DNA from: Kitasatospora fiedleri
GTDB lineage: Bacteria; Actinomycetota; Actinomycetes; Streptomycetales; Streptomycetaceae
NCBI RefSeq assembly: GCF_948472415.1
Contig: NZ_OX419519.1
Location: forward strand, 2,418,001 to 2,482,000
Length of the DNA: 64,000 bases
Reading direction: 5' to 3'
The translations under genes were made by a program, and so were the position numbers. Shown here one piece after another: positions 16,455-26,314 of this stretch (positions within the stretch are counted from its first letter, which is position 1; each line of letters starts with the position of its first letter). The notes under the pieces were generated by a model. That model was given only the letters and a program-made list of their open reading frames with translations, was not told the origin of the DNA and searched no databases.

Positions 16455-17558
16455 CTAGCCCTCCGCGCCCGTTCCCGCCCCCGCTCCCGCGTCCTCCAGC
16501 GCCTGCTGGCGCTTGTTGCGGACCATCGAGGAGGCCAGCGCCGCGCCGATGAAGGCGACGCCGATCAGGCCGGTGACGATCTCCGGGATGTGGTACTTGA
16601 TCGAGGCGAGCAGGATCAGCGACAGCGCGCCGATCGCGTAGTGCGCGCCGTGCTCCAGGTACACGTAGTCGTCCAGGGTGCCCTTGCGGACCAGGAAGAC
16701 GGTCAGCGACCGGATGTACATGGCGCCGATGCCCAGGCCCAGGGTGATCTGGAAGATGTCCTGGGAGATGGCGAACGCGCCGACCACGCCGTCGAAGGAG
16801 AACGACGCGTCGAGGACCTCCAGGTAGATGAAGAGGAAGAACGCGGCCTTGCCGCCGACCTTGACGATCGACTTGCCGCTGCGCTCGGCCTGCTCCTCGG
16901 CCTCCTGCTGCTCCTCCAGGCCGGATTCGAAGACCTCGGAGAGGCCGTTGACGGCGAGGTAGGTGGCGAGGCCGCAGAGACCGGCCAGCAGCACCGTCTC
17001 GGCGCGGTCACCGGCGAAGAAGCGGGAGGACAGGGCGAGCACCACCAGGGCGACGACCGAGGAGAGCGCGTCCAGCCGGCCGATCTTCTCCAGCGGCTTC
17101 TCCAGCCAGCGCAGCCAGTTGAAGTCCTTCTCCTCGAAGACGAAGTCGAGGAAGATCATCAGCAGGAAGACGCCGCCGAAGGCCGCGATGGCCGGGTTGG
17201 CCAGGTCGAGGTACTCGGCGTAGGTGTGGCCGTCGTGGGTCTTGCCGGAGTCGAGCGCCAGCTCGATGACGGTGCCGGGGCTGAGGTGCGCGGTGAGGCC
17301 GACGACCAGCAGCGGGAAGACCAGCCGCATGCCGAAGACCGCGATCAGCACGCCGACCGTCAGGAACAGCTTCTGCCAGAAGGCGTTCATCCGCTTCAGG
17401 ACGGTGGCGTTGACGACGGCGTTGTCGAAGGACAGGGAGATCTCGAGGATCGAGAGGATCAGGACGACGCCGAATCCTTCGGCCCCCCAGATCAGGCCGG
17501 CGGCGATCAGGCCGGCGATCGTGATGGCGAAGGACCATCCGAACGTACGGAGGAACAC
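16455..17558 (-). CDS. DUF475 / TerC-like integral membrane protein
   Basis: 367 aa with about nine hydrophobic segments. Two internal motifs mark the TerC-like transporter superfamily: EISLSFDNAVVNATVL (about 40-55) and DASFSFDGVVGAFAISQD (about 235-250), each with an acidic residue inside a membrane helix. A long charged loop lies at 205-225 (EEQQEAEEQAERSGK). It begins at GTG 17558. It is co-directional with the TerD gene that starts at 18201, whose stop lies 67 bp before this GTG, so the two probably form an operon: a membrane partner plus a cytoplasmic calcium-binding TerD. Likely function is metal ion export or tellurite/manganese homeostasis (inference from family). Confidence 0.88.
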   Translation of the reverse strand: MFLRTFGWSFAITIAGLIAAGLIWGAEGFGVVLILSILEISLSFDNAVVNATVLKRMNAFWQKLFLTVGVLIAVFGMRLVFPLLVVGLTAHLSPGTVIELALDSGKTHDGHTYAEYLDLANPAIAAFGGVFLLMIFLDFVFEEKDFNWLRWLEKPLEKIGRLDALSSVVALVVLALSSRFFAGDRAETVLLAGLCGLATYLAVNGLSEVFESGLEEQQEAEEQAERSGKSIVKVGGKAAFFLFIYLEVLDASFSFDGVVGAFAISQDIFQITLGLGIGAMYIRSLTVFLVRKGTLDDYVYLEHGAHYAIGALSLILLASIKYHIPEIVTGLIGVAFIGAALASSMVRNKRQQALEDAGAGAGTGAEG

Positions 17559-17625
17559 GGGGTCGGTTACCTTTCTGGCTGCCGGAATTGACCGATTCCG
17601 GACTGAACTGCTGCGGTGGACCGGA

Positions 17626-18201
17626 TTACTGGACGTTGACGCCGAAGTCGAGCGCGATGCCGCGCAGACCCGAGGCGTAGCCCTGGCCGACGGCCCGGAA
17701 CTTCCACTCGCCCTGGTAGCGGTAGAGCTCGCCGAAGATCATCGCGGTCTCGCTGGACGCGTCCTCGGAGAGGTCGTAGCGGGCGATCTCGGCGCCGTCC
17801 GCCAGGTTGACCACCCGGATGTAGGCGTTGGAGACCTGGCCGAAGCTCTGCAGCCGGGCGTCGGCGTCGTAGATGGAGACGGCGAACACGACCTTGTCGA
17901 TCTGCACGGGCACCAGGTCGAGGTGCACCTGCACCACCTCGTCGTCGCCGTCGCCGTCACCGGTGAGGTTGTCGCCCTGGTGCTCGACCGAGCCCTCGGG
18001 GCTGCGCAGGTTGTTGTAGAACACGAAGTACTCGTCGCCGAGGACGCGGCCGCCGGAGCACAGCAGCGCGCTGGCGTCCAGGTCGAAGGGCGCGCCGGTG
18101 GTGGACCGGGCGTCCCAGCCGAGGCCGATCTGCACCTGCGTCAGGTTCGGCGCGGCCTTGGTGAGCGAGACGTTCCCGCCCTTGGCGAGGGTGACGGACA
18201 T
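17626..18201 (-). CDS. TerD-family calcium-binding stress protein
   Basis: 191 aa, the usual TerD length. Signatures are [43 protein letters not shown], the acidic loop [19 protein letters not shown] (calcium ligands), [32 protein letters not shown] and [16 protein letters not shown]. It is the first gene of a probable operon with the DUF475 membrane protein. It is paralogous to the TerD gene at 21122; the two flank a Ser/Thr kinase gene. Confidence 0.95.
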   Translation of the reverse strand: MSVTLAKGGNVSLTKAAPNLTQVQIGLGWDARSTTGAPFDLDASALLCSGGRVLGDEYFVFYNNLRSPEGSVEHQGDNLTGDGDGDDEVVQVHLDLVPVQIDKVVFAVSIYDADARLQSFGQVSNAYIRVVNLADGAEIARYDLSEDASSETAMIFGELYRYQGEWKFRAVGQGYASGLRGIALDFGVNVQ

Positions 18202-18670
18202 CGGACTTCCTCCCAGCTCCCGTCTCCGGGGCTCCCGGGGTGTGCGCGCGGTGGACCGCCGCCGTCCCGCCCGGGAGGGCCGGTCCGGCGGGCGCGTCCG
18301 GCGGACGCACCCCAAGAGGTCTACGCCCCCGAGCGGCCGTGCAGTGCTGCACACCCGACTGAACTTCCTGAACTCCGCGCGGCCGCCGACCCGGTCGCCC
18401 CGCCCGGCGGCCTCGGACCGCCCCGCGCGCGCCCCGGTCGGGGTGCGGATCGCCGCCGAATCTATCAAGCCCCGCCGTCCCGCCCGGCGGCCTCGCCCAC
18501 CGCCCGCCGCCCCGGCCCGGCGCCCCGGCGGGGACCCCGGCGAAGACCCCGCGGGAGTCCGCCGGAGACCGCCCGGAGGCCGCTGCGGGCCCGGCCGGTA
18601 CGCTGCCGGGACCGCCGGGCCGAGCACCACGCGGCACGACACACGGACGAACAGAGGGAGCACCGGAGCG
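18202..18670. other. Gene-free divergent spacer between terD-type and kinase genes
   Basis: 469 bp with outward-facing start codons on both sides. It is uniformly GC-rich, with no palindrome, clean promoter box or coding signal that I could support. It should contain the promoters of both the TerD/DUF475 operon and the kinase gene. Confidence 0.5.
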
Positions 18671-21064
18671 ATGCCGTTCGAACCGCTGGACCGCACCGAC
18701 CCCGAGTCGGTCGGCCCCTACCGCCTGCTGGCCAGACTCGGCGCCGGCGGCATGGGCCGGGTGTACCTGGCCCGTTCCGCCGGCGGCCGGACGGTCGCGG
18801 TCAAGGTGGTCCGCGCCGACCTGGCCGGGGACGCCGACTTCCGCGAGCGGTTCCGGCGCGAGGTGTCCGCCGCGCAGTCCGTGGGCGGCACCTTCACCGC
18901 CCCGGTGGTGGACGCCGACCGGGACGGCCCGTCGCCCTGGCTGGCCACCGCGTACGTGCTCGGCCCGGCGCTGGACGAGGCGGTGCGCGCCCACGGGCCG
19001 CTCCCGGTGGAGACGGTGCGCACCCTGGGCGTGGGCCTGGCCCAGGCGCTGGCCGCGATCCACGCCGCCGGGCTGGTGCACCGCGACCTCAAGCCGTCCA
19101 ACGTGCTGCTGGCCGCCGACGGGCCGCGGGTGATCGACTTCGGCATCGCCCGGGCGCTGGACGGCGACCGGATGACGTCCACCGGCGTGGTGGTCGGCTC
19201 GCCCGGGTTCATGAGCCCCGAGCAGGCCGCCGGGCGCCGGCTGGGGCCGGCCGGCGACGTGTTCTCGCTGGGCTCGGTGCTGGTCTTCGCCGCCACCGGC
19301 CACGGCCCGTTCGACCACGCCGAGGACGGCGCGGCGCCGTCCGCGGCCTCGCTGCTGTACCGGGTGGTGCACGACGAGCCCGAGCTGTCCGGGCTGCCCG
19401 AGGCGCTGCGTCCGGCGGTCGCCGCCTGCCTGTCCAAGGACCCGGCGGGCCGCCCGACGCCCGCCGAACTCGGCGGGCTGCTGGGCGAGGCGGTCGTCCC
19501 GGCCCGCTCCGGCTGGCTGCCGGCCGCGCTGGCCTCGGACATCGCCACCCACGCCGCCGAGGTGATGGACCTGGAGGCGCCGGTCCGCCCCCGCGACCCC
19601 CGGTCGGGCTCCGCCGCCCCGGCCGTCCGCACCCCGACCGAGCGGTCCGCCCCCGCCGACCCGGGCACCGTCCGCCTGCGCCCCGGCGTCCCGGCCCCGG
19701 CCGACGCGGCCACCGGCGCCGCCGCGCCGGCCGGGCACCCCACCGGGCCGATCGGGCCCGCCCCGGCCGCCGGCGGCCCCCGCCCGTCCCGCCGGGCGCT
19801 GCTGTTCGGCGGCGGCGCGGCGGTGCTGGCCGGCGCGGGCGGCCTGACCGCCTGGGCGCTGGGCGGCGGTTCGCGGCCCGGCCCGGGCCCGGACCCGGCC
19901 CCGCCGACCGGCTCCCCGGCCGTCCCGGCCGCCGCGTCGAGCGCCGCCCCGTCCCGGGCCCCCGGCATGCCGCCGGCCCCGCTGTGGACGTACCGGACCG
20001 AGGCGAGCAACGTCGGCAGCCTCGGGATGGCCTTCTCCCCCGGCCTGCTGCACCTCGGCAACGCCGACCTGGTCGCGGTGGGCCTGGCCGACGGGAAGGA
20101 GCGGTGGATCGTCAAGGACGCGATGGCCTACCACCTGGCCTGCGCGGGCGGCACGGTCAGCTACGGCACCGTCTCCGACCTGATCACGGTGGACGCCGCC
20201 ACCGGCACCGTGCTGTGGAAGTACCGCTCCGAGCGCGGGAAGCCGAACGGCACCCAGATCGCCTCGGACACGGTGCTGAACGCCGACGACCGGGCGGTGT
20301 ACGCGATGTGCTCCTACCTCCAGCTGGACGCCCAGGCGCTGCCCGACGCGGGGGCCAGGACCGGCAAGGGGATCATGGCGCTGTCCCGCAAGGACGGCTC
20401 GATGCTGTGGAACCAGCACCGCCAGCAGACCGCCGACTACACGGTCAGCTCCGACCTGACCGCCGACACCCTGCTCTACACCGACAGCAAGGAGAACCTG
20501 GTCGCCCGGTCGCTGGCCGACGGCACCCAGACCTGGTTCGCCGCCACCAACTCGCGCTCGGAGTACCGGCCGGTGCTCCAGGACGGCCTGGTGTTCTGCT
20601 CGGCCGACCCGAACGGCATCCAGGGCGTGCGGATCTCCGACGGCAAGCAGGTCTGGGCGAAGACCTCGGACCGCTCGACCCGGATGTGGTACTCGCCGCC
20701 CGCGGCGGGCGGGCACGTCGTGTACTCGGTGCTCGGCGGCATGACGCTCACCTACCAGGGCACCACCTACACCCCGACCGCCCCGACCCGGGTGGTGGCC
20801 TTCAACGCCGCCGACGGCGCCGAGCTGTGGCACCTGGAGCTGCCCACCGAGGTGTCGATGGACACCAATCCGGTGCTGGTCCGGAACACCCTGTTCGTGT
20901 CCACCGAGGACCGCGGCATCTACGCCGTCGACGTGGTGAACCACAAGGTCCGCTGGGTCTTCCAGACCAACGCGGGCGCCGAGCTGCCCTGGCACCTGGC
21001 CGGCGGCGACGACCTGCTGATCGCCGTCCAGGGCAACCAGGTGATGGCGCTGCCGCCGGAGTAG
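18671..21064 (+). CDS. Membrane-anchored Ser/Thr protein kinase with PQQ-like beta-propeller sensor
   Basis: 797 aa. The Hanks-type kinase spans about 15-270: glycine loop [11 protein letters not shown], lysine VAVKVV, catalytic loop [18 protein letters not shown], the APE equivalent GFMSPEQA. A Pro/Ala-rich juxtamembrane linker follows (about 310-375). One membrane helix lies near 378-400 ([21 protein letters not shown]). The extracellular part (435-797) has repeats typical of PQQ-binding-like propellers ([59 protein letters not shown]). GAGGGAG (18654-18660) supports the ATG. It lies between two TerD genes, so a sensing role for envelope stress feeding the Ter system is attractive but unproven. 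Confidence 0.92.
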   Translation: MPFEPLDRTDPESVGPYRLLARLGAGGMGRVYLARSAGGRTVAVKVVRADLAGDADFRERFRREVSAAQSVGGTFTAPVVDADRDGPSPWLATAYVLGPALDEAVRAHGPLPVETVRTLGVGLAQALAAIHAAGLVHRDLKPSNVLLAADGPRVIDFGIARALDGDRMTSTGVVVGSPGFMSPEQAAGRRLGPAGDVFSLGSVLVFAATGHGPFDHAEDGAAPSAASLLYRVVHDEPELSGLPEALRPAVAACLSKDPAGRPTPAELGGLLGEAVVPARSGWLPAALASDIATHAAEVMDLEAPVRPRDPRSGSAAPAVRTPTERSAPADPGTVRLRPGVPAPADAATGAAAPAGHPTGPIGPAPAAGGPRPSRRALLFGGGAAVLAGAGGLTAWALGGGSRPGPGPDPAPPTGSPAVPAAASSAAPSRAPGMPPAPLWTYRTEASNVGSLGMAFSPGLLHLGNADLVAVGLADGKERWIVKDAMAYHLACAGGTVSYGTVSDLITVDAATGTVLWKYRSERGKPNGTQIASDTVLNADDRAVYAMCSYLQLDAQALPDAGARTGKGIMALSRKDGSMLWNQHRQQTADYTVSSDLTADTLLYTDSKENLVARSLADGTQTWFAATNSRSEYRPVLQDGLVFCSADPNGIQGVRISDGKQVWAKTSDRSTRMWYSPPAAGGHVVYSVLGGMTLTYQGTTYTPTAPTRVVAFNAADGAELWHLELPTEVSMDTNPVLVRNTLFVSTEDRGIYAVDVVNHKVRWVFQTNAGAELPWHLAGGDDLLIAVQGNQVMALPPE

Positions 21065-21071
21065 CGGCGTG

Positions 21072-21103
21072 GCGGGCCGGGACCGTGAACGGCCCCGGCC
21101 CGC
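21072..21103. terminator. Hairpin terminator between convergent genes
   Basis: GCGGGCCGGG (21072-21081) pairs with CCCGGCCCGC (21094-21103). It lies between the kinase stop and the converging TerD stop. No T-tract, as is usual in this genus. Confidence 0.65.
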
Positions 21104-21121
21104 ACCGGTCCTGACGCCCGG

Positions 21122-21697
21122 TCAGACGTTGACGCCGAAGTCCTGCGCGATGCCGCGCAGGCCGGAGGCGTAGCCCTGGCCGATGGCGCGGAACTTCCAC
21201 TCGGCGCCGTTGCGGTAGAGCTCGCCGAAGACCATCGCCGTCTCGGTCGAGGCGTCCTCGGAGAGGTCGTAGCGGGCGATCTCGGCGCCGCCGGCCTGGT
21301 TCAGCACCCGGATGAAGGCGTTGCGGACCTGGCCGAAGCTCTGCTGCCGGTTCTCCGCGTCGTAGATCGACACCGGGAAGACGATCTTGGCGATGTCGGC
21401 CGGGACGCCGGCCAGGTTCACCTTGATCTGCTCGTCGTCGCCCTCGCCCTCGCCGGTGAGGTTGTCGCCGGTGTGCTCGACCGAGCCGTCGGCGCTCTTC
21501 AGGTTGTTGAAGAAGATGAAGTCGGCGTCGGACCGGACCCGGCCCTGCTCGGTGCAGAGCAGCGCGCTGGCGTCCAGGTCGAAGTCCGTGCCGGTGGTGG
21601 TGCGCACGTCCCACCCGAGGCCGACGACCACGGCGGTCAGGCCGGGCGCCTCCTTGGTGAGCGAGACATTTCCGCCCTTGCTCAGGCTGACACCCAC
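21122..21697 (-). CDS. TerD-family calcium-binding stress protein (second typical copy)
   Basis: 191 aa. It carries [46 protein letters not shown], the acidic calcium loop [39 protein letters not shown] and [15 protein letters not shown]. The start is GTG 21697, 5 nt after GGAGGA; an ATG 36 bp further upstream has no such site. It closely resembles the TerD at 17626, pointing to gene duplication. 135 bp separate its start from the peroxiredoxin stop on the same strand. Confidence 0.95.
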   Translation of the reverse strand: MGVSLSKGGNVSLTKEAPGLTAVVVGLGWDVRTTTGTDFDLDASALLCTEQGRVRSDADFIFFNNLKSADGSVEHTGDNLTGEGEGDDEQIKVNLAGVPADIAKIVFPVSIYDAENRQQSFGQVRNAFIRVLNQAGGAEIARYDLSEDASTETAMVFGELYRNGAEWKFRAIGQGYASGLRGIAQDFGVNV

Positions 21698-21832
21698 GTG
21701 GTCCTCCAAGAAGTCGGGTTCCCGTTCCGTCAACGGCCCGATCGTAGTGCCGGGTTCCCGGGCCGCGGCGGCGACTCGACCCGGCGCCCGGCGGAAGTTC
21801 CGCCGGGCGCCGGGCCGGGCGGCGGCGGGGGC

Positions 21833-22291
21833 TCAGAGCGCGCCGAGGGCGGCCAGGTACTCCTGGGTGTCCCGGGCGTCCGGCAGGCCGTTGACGACGC
21901 TCCAGCGGACCACGCCCTCCTTGTCGATGACGAAGGTGCCGCGCACCGCGCAGCCCTTCTCCTCGTTGAAGACGCCGTAGGCCCGGGAGACCTCGCCGTG
22001 CGGCCAGAAGTCCGACAGCAGCGGGTACTCCAGGCCCTGCTGGTCGCCGAAGACCCGCAGCGAGAACGGCGAGTCGTTGGAGACCGCGAGCACCTGCACC
22101 CCGTCGTTCTGCAGGCGCGGCAGCTCCTTCTGGATCTCGCAGACCTCGCCGGTGCAGACCCCGGTGAAGGCGAACGGGTAGAAGACCAGGACGACGTTCT
22201 TCTCGCCGCGGAAGTCGGAGAGCTTCACCGACTCGCCGTGCTGGTTCTTCAGCTCGAAGTCCGGGGCCTGGGCGCCGATCTCGATGGTCAT
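21833..22291 (-). CDS. Peroxiredoxin, AhpE/Bcp-like
   Basis: 152 aa thioredoxin-fold peroxidase. APDFELKNQHGESVKLSDFR opens the fold; the peroxidatic motif is YPFAFTGVCTGEVC with the active Cys near residue 45 (a second Cys five residues later); the resolving region and LSDFWPHGEVSRAYGVF follow, then VRGTFVIDKEGVVRW. Length and lack of a long C-terminal extension fit the AhpE-type 1-Cys group seen in actinobacteria. It reduces peroxides at the expense of a thiol donor. It stands between TerD and DUF3052 on the same strand, consistent with stress-response clustering. Confidence 0.92.
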   Translation of the reverse strand: MTIEIGAQAPDFELKNQHGESVKLSDFRGEKNVVLVFYPFAFTGVCTGEVCEIQKELPRLQNDGVQVLAVSNDSPFSLRVFGDQQGLEYPLLSDFWPHGEVSRAYGVFNEEKGCAVRGTFVIDKEGVVRWSVVNGLPDARDTQEYLAALGAL

Positions 22292-22447
22292 GGGGGGACC
22301 TTCCTGCCTGGACGGTGGTGCGGGCAGGACGATCCTCCCACCCGCCGCGCCGGGTTCGGCCGTCCGGGTGAGCCGGGCGGGCCCGTCCGGGGGAGGCGTT
22401 CGCTGCGGGTGAACAGGCCCGGGCCGGGCGGGTCGCGGCCGGACGCC

Positions 22448-22485
22448 GACGGGCCCCGCCGGCGAGGTCGCCGGCGGGGCCCGTC
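22448..22485 (-). terminator. Terminator downstream of DUF3052 gene
   Basis: Perfect 18-bp stem: arms 22448-22465 and 22468-22485 (GACGGGCCCCGCCGG on the left). It lies 20 bp past the DUF3052 stop codon on the minus strand. Confidence 0.8.
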
Positions 22486-22504
22486 GTGGCTCCTGGTCCG
22501 AAGG

Positions 22505-22942
22505 TCAGCGCTTGCCGGTCTTCGTGGCCTTCGGGGTGGCCAGGCGGGTGCCCGCCCAGTCCTTGGCGATCGCCACCGAGCTGGTCTGCGAGAGACCGGC
22601 GGTCTTCGCGGCGTCGGCGATCTCGTGCGCCTCGACGTGTCCGTCGCGGCCGGTCTTCGGGGTGAGCAGCCAGATCAGGCCGCCCTCTGCCAGGTACTCC
22701 AGGGCGTCGACCAGGGCGTCGGTGAGATCCCCGTCCTCGTCGCGGTGCCACAGCAGGACGCCGTCGGCGACGTCGTCGTAGTCCTCGTCGACGAGTTCGG
22801 AGCCAGTGATGTCCTCGATCCCCTCGCGGAGCTCCTGGTCACTGTCTTCGTCGTACCCGAGCTCCTGGATGATCTGGCCCTGTTCGAAGCCCAGACGAAG
22901 CGCCGGGTTGGACTTGTCCGCGGGGTCCGCGGTCGCGCTCAC
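22505..22942 (-). CDS. DUF3052 family protein
   Basis: 145 aa, acidic. Conserved features are LGFEQGQIIQELGYDED, GSELVDEDYDDVADGVLLWH, DALVDALEYLAEGGLIWLL and a basic C-terminus (LATPKATKTGKR). DUF3052 is confined to actinobacteria and has no established function; it is regularly found next to the pyruvate dehydrogenase E1 gene, as here (divergent from aceE). GTG start with GGAGG just upstream. Confidence 0.92.
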   Translation of the reverse strand: MSATADPADKSNPALRLGFEQGQIIQELGYDEDSDQELREGIEDITGSELVDEDYDDVADGVLLWHRDEDGDLTDALVDALEYLAEGGLIWLLTPKTGRDGHVEAHEIADAAKTAGLSQTSSVAIAKDWAGTRLATPKATKTGKR

Positions 22943-23411
22943 GGGAATAACCTCCAGTATTCGGCCCGGCGTCCATGCCGGGGCTGTGGCCGTAGTCCAC
23001 ACGGGAGCGGCGGTTCGCGCAAGTACCCGACCCCCGATCCCACCCAAAGGTTGACGTGTCGCCCGGCGACACGCCGCCCACTGTGGTGGTGAACACACCC
23101 GTATGTCCCTGTCCGTACCGACAAGGATGCTTCGTCTCGTACCCGCCCGCAGCCCGTTCATCCCCCGCACGCCTGCCCGAGATGCGAACGGCATTCGGGT
23201 CGGGGCAGGGTGCGGGCGTAAAGTCTCCTGTTGGCCCTCATCCCGACCGGCCGCCATCGTCCGGCCGGGGTCCCAGGTCGGACCACCTCCTGACCGTACC
23301 GCCCCAACCGGCGGAACGGTTACCGATCGGTAGAGATGACGGATCTCCGAACGCGGTAGCACGATGGAGGCGGCGCGACAACTCAGCTTCGACCGACAGT
23401 GAAGGAACAGC
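22943..23411. promoter_or_regulatory. Divergent DUF3052/aceE control region
   Basis: 469 bp between outward-facing starts, no gene. It contains a perfect 12-bp palindrome, TACCGATCGGTA (23321-23332), about 80 bp before the aceE start, a candidate regulator site. The DUF3052 half is less GC-rich near 22940-22960. No definite -35/-10 pair was assigned. Confidence 0.5.
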
Positions 23412-26162
23412 GTGGCTTCCGGATCCGATCGCAACCCGATCATCATTGGCGGCCTCCCGAGCCAGGTCCCGGACTTCGATCCCGAGGAGACCGCGGAATG
23501 GCTGGAGTCGCTTGACGCCGCCATCGACGAGCGCGGGCGCGAGCGCGCCCGCTACCTGATGCTCCGGCTGATCGAGCGCGCCCGTGAAAAGCGTGTCGCC
23601 GTGCCCGAGATGCGCAGCACGGACTACGTCAACACCATCGCGACCAAGGACGAGCCGTTCTTCCCCGGCAACGAGGAGATCGAGCGCAAGATCCTGAACG
23701 CGACGCGCTGGAACGCGGCCGTCATGGTCTCCCGCGCCCAGCGTCCCGGCATCGGCGTCGGCGGCCACATCGCCACCTTCGCCTCCTCCGCGTCGCTGTA
23801 CGACGTGGGCTTCAACTACTTCTTCCGCGGCAAGGACGCCGACGGCGAGTCCGGCGACCAGGTCTTCTTCCAGGGCCACGCCTCGCCGGGCATCTACGCC
23901 CGCGCCTTCCTGCTGGACCGGCTGACCGAGCAGCAGCTCGACGCGTTCCGGCAGGAGAAGTCCAAGGCGCCGTTCGGCCTCTCCAGCTACCCGCACCCGC
24001 GGCTGATGCCGGACTTCTGGGAGTTCCCGACCGTCTCGATGGGCCTCGGCCCGCTCGGCGCGATCTACCAGGCCCGGATGAACCGCTACCTGGAGCACCG
24101 GGGCATCAAGGACACCTCCGACTCGCAGGTGTACGCCTTCCTCGGCGACGGCGAGATGGACGAGCCCGAGTCGCTGGGCCAGCTCTCGCTGGCCGCCCGC
24201 GAGGGCCTGGACAACCTGACCTTCGTGGTCAACTGCAACCTGCAGCGCCTGGACGGCCCGGTCCGCGGCAACGGCAAGATCATCCAGGAGCTGGAGTCGC
24301 AGTTCCGCGGCGCCGGCTGGAACGTCATCAAGCTGATCTGGGACCGCTCCTGGGACCCGCTGCTGGCCCAGGACCGCGACGGCGTCCTGGTCAACAAGCT
24401 GAACACCACCCCGGACGGCCAGTTCCAGACCTACGCCACCGAGTCCGGCGCGTACATCCGCGACCACTTCTTCGGCGGCGACCTGCGGCTGCGCTCGATG
24501 GTCGAGAACATGTCCGACCACCAGATCCAGCACCTGGGCCGCGGCGGCCACGACCACCGCAAGGTCTACGCCGCGTTCAAGGCCGCCCGCGAGCACCAGG
24601 GCCAGCCGACCGTCATCCTGGCGCAGACCGTCAAGGGCTGGACGCTGGGCCCCAACTTCGAGGGCCGCAACGCCACCCACCAGATGAAGAAGCTGACGGT
24701 CGAGGACCTCAAGCGCTTCCGCGACCGGCTGCACCTGCCGATCACCGACAAGCAGCTCGACGAGGGCTACCCGCCCTACTACCACCCGGGCCGCAACTCG
24801 GAAGAGATCCAGTACATGCACGACCGCCGCGAGGAGCTCGGCGGCTACGTGCCCACCCGCAAGGTGCGCCCGCGCAAGCTCGAACTCCCGGGCGACGACG
24901 CGTACAAGGCGGTCAAGAAGGGCTCCGGCAACCAGACCATCGCTACCACCATGGCGTTCGTCCGGGTGCTCAAGGACCTGATGCGCGACAAGGGCATCGG
25001 CAACCGCTTCGTGCCGATCGCGCCCGACGAGTACCGCACCTTCGGCATGGACTCGCTGTTCCCGTCCGCCAAGATCTACAACCCGCTCGGCCAGACCTAC
25101 GAGTCGGTCGACCGCGAGCTGCTGCTGGCGTACAAGGAGTCCCCGAGCGGCCAGATGCTGCACGACGGCATCTCCGAGGCCGGCTGCACCGCCTCGCTGA
25201 TCGCGGCCGGCTCCTCGTACGCGACGCACGGCGAGCCGCTGATCCCGGTGTACGTCTTCTACTCGATGTTCGGGTTCCAGCGCACCGGCGACCAGTTCTG
25301 GCAGATGTCCGACCAGCTGGCCCGCGGCTTCGTGATCGGCGCCACCGCCGGCCGCACCACCCTCACCGGCGAGGGCCTGCAGCACGCCGACGGCCACTCG
25401 CACCTGCTGGCCTCCACCAACCCCGGCGTGGTCGCCTACGACCCGGCCTACGGGTACGAGATCGCCCACATCATGCAGGACGGCATCCGCCGGATGTACG
25501 GCTCCTCCGCCGAGCACCCGCACGGCGAGGACGTCTTCTACTACATCACCGTCTACAACGAGCCCATCAAGATGCCGGCCGAGCCGGAGGGCGTGGACGT
25601 CGAGGGCATCCTCAAGGGCCTCTACAAGCTCAAGGACGGCGAGGGCGGCCAGATCCCCGCGCAGCTCCTCGCCTCCGGCGTGGCGGTGCCGTGGGCCCTG
25701 GAGGCCCAGCGCATCCTCGCCGAGGAGTGGAACGTCAAGGCGGACGTCTGGTCGGCGACCTCCTGGAACGAGCTGCGCCGCGACGCGGTCGAGGCGGAGG
25801 AGTTCAACCTGCTGCACCCCGAGGAGCCGCAGCGCGTCCCGTACGTGACCACCAAGCTCTCCGGGGCCGAGGGTCCGTTCGTGGCCGTCTCCGACTGGAT
25901 GCGCGCCGTCCCGGACCAGATCTCCCGCTGGGTCCCCGGCCAGTACCAGTCGCTGGGCGCCGACGGCTTCGGCTTCGCCGACACCCGCGGCGCGGCCCGT
26001 CGCTTCTTCCACATCGACGCGCAGTCGATCGTCCTGGGCACGCTCACCGAGCTGGCCAAGCAGGGCAGGATCGACCGCTCGCTGCTGAAGGCCGCGATCG
26101 ACCGCTACCAGCTGCTCGACGTGGCGGCGGCGGACCCGGGTGCCGCCGGCGGCGACGCGTAG
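23412..26162 (+). CDS. aceE: Pyruvate dehydrogenase E1 component, homodimeric type
   Basis: 916 aa, full family length. It decarboxylates pyruvate with thiamine diphosphate and passes the acetyl group to the E2 lipoyl domains of the PDH complex. Marks include [34 protein letters not shown], the ThDP motif [14 protein letters not shown] followed by [15 protein letters not shown] (about 240-275), the transketolase-type pyrimidine domain ([19 protein letters not shown] onward, about 510) and [15 protein letters not shown]. Start GTG 23412 with AAGGA just upstream. Transcribed alone, ending at a very strong hairpin. Confidence 0.97.
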   Translation: MASGSDRNPIIIGGLPSQVPDFDPEETAEWLESLDAAIDERGRERARYLMLRLIERAREKRVAVPEMRSTDYVNTIATKDEPFFPGNEEIERKILNATRWNAAVMVSRAQRPGIGVGGHIATFASSASLYDVGFNYFFRGKDADGESGDQVFFQGHASPGIYARAFLLDRLTEQQLDAFRQEKSKAPFGLSSYPHPRLMPDFWEFPTVSMGLGPLGAIYQARMNRYLEHRGIKDTSDSQVYAFLGDGEMDEPESLGQLSLAAREGLDNLTFVVNCNLQRLDGPVRGNGKIIQELESQFRGAGWNVIKLIWDRSWDPLLAQDRDGVLVNKLNTTPDGQFQTYATESGAYIRDHFFGGDLRLRSMVENMSDHQIQHLGRGGHDHRKVYAAFKAAREHQGQPTVILAQTVKGWTLGPNFEGRNATHQMKKLTVEDLKRFRDRLHLPITDKQLDEGYPPYYHPGRNSEEIQYMHDRREELGGYVPTRKVRPRKLELPGDDAYKAVKKGSGNQTIATTMAFVRVLKDLMRDKGIGNRFVPIAPDEYRTFGMDSLFPSAKIYNPLGQTYESVDRELLLAYKESPSGQMLHDGISEAGCTASLIAAGSSYATHGEPLIPVYVFYSMFGFQRTGDQFWQMSDQLARGFVIGATAGRTTLTGEGLQHADGHSHLLASTNPGVVAYDPAYGYEIAHIMQDGIRRMYGSSAEHPHGEDVFYYITVYNEPIKMPAEPEGVDVEGILKGLYKLKDGEGGQIPAQLLASGVAVPWALEAQRILAEEWNVKADVWSATSWNELRRDAVEAEEFNLLHPEEPQRVPYVTTKLSGAEGPFVAVSDWMRAVPDQISRWVPGQYQSLGADGFGFADTRGAARRFFHIDAQSIVLGTLTELAKQGRIDRSLLKAAIDRYQLLDVAAADPGAAGGDA

Positions 26163-26174
26163 GCACCTGACGCG

Positions 26175-26217
26175 AAGGTCCGCCCGGGGAGGGGCTTCCC
26201 CTCCCCGGGCGGACCTT
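26175..26217 (+). terminator. aceE terminator, 20-bp perfect stem
   Basis: Arms 26175-26194 and 26198-26217 are perfect complements (AAGGTCCGCCCGGGGAGGGG) with a 3-nt loop, followed by TTCC. It is 12 bp beyond the aceE stop. It shares the outer sequence GGTCCGCCCG with the next hairpin, so the pair may derive from one another. Confidence 0.9.
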
Positions 26218-26259
26218 TCCGTCTCCGCCTCCCGCTCCGCGCAGCTCCCGGAGAACAGC

Positions 26260-26302
26260 GAGGTCCGCCCGAGGAGGGGAGCTCCCTCCTCGGGCGGACC
26301 TC
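26260..26302 (-). terminator. Terminator of the DHA2 exporter gene, 19-bp perfect stem
   Basis: Arms 26260-26278 and 26284-26302 (GAGGTCCGCCCGAGGAGGG on the left) with a GAGCT-type loop. It lies 12 bp beyond the exporter stop on the minus strand and mirrors the aceE terminator, giving back-to-back insulation of two convergent genes. Confidence 0.85.
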
Positions 26303-26314
26303 TGCGCAGCGGGT

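Noticed and set aside
17224..21114. Plus-strand open frame of nearly 1300 codons
   Set aside because: It overlaps the TerD and kinase genes in wrong frames and reads as Arg/Gly/Pro repeats.
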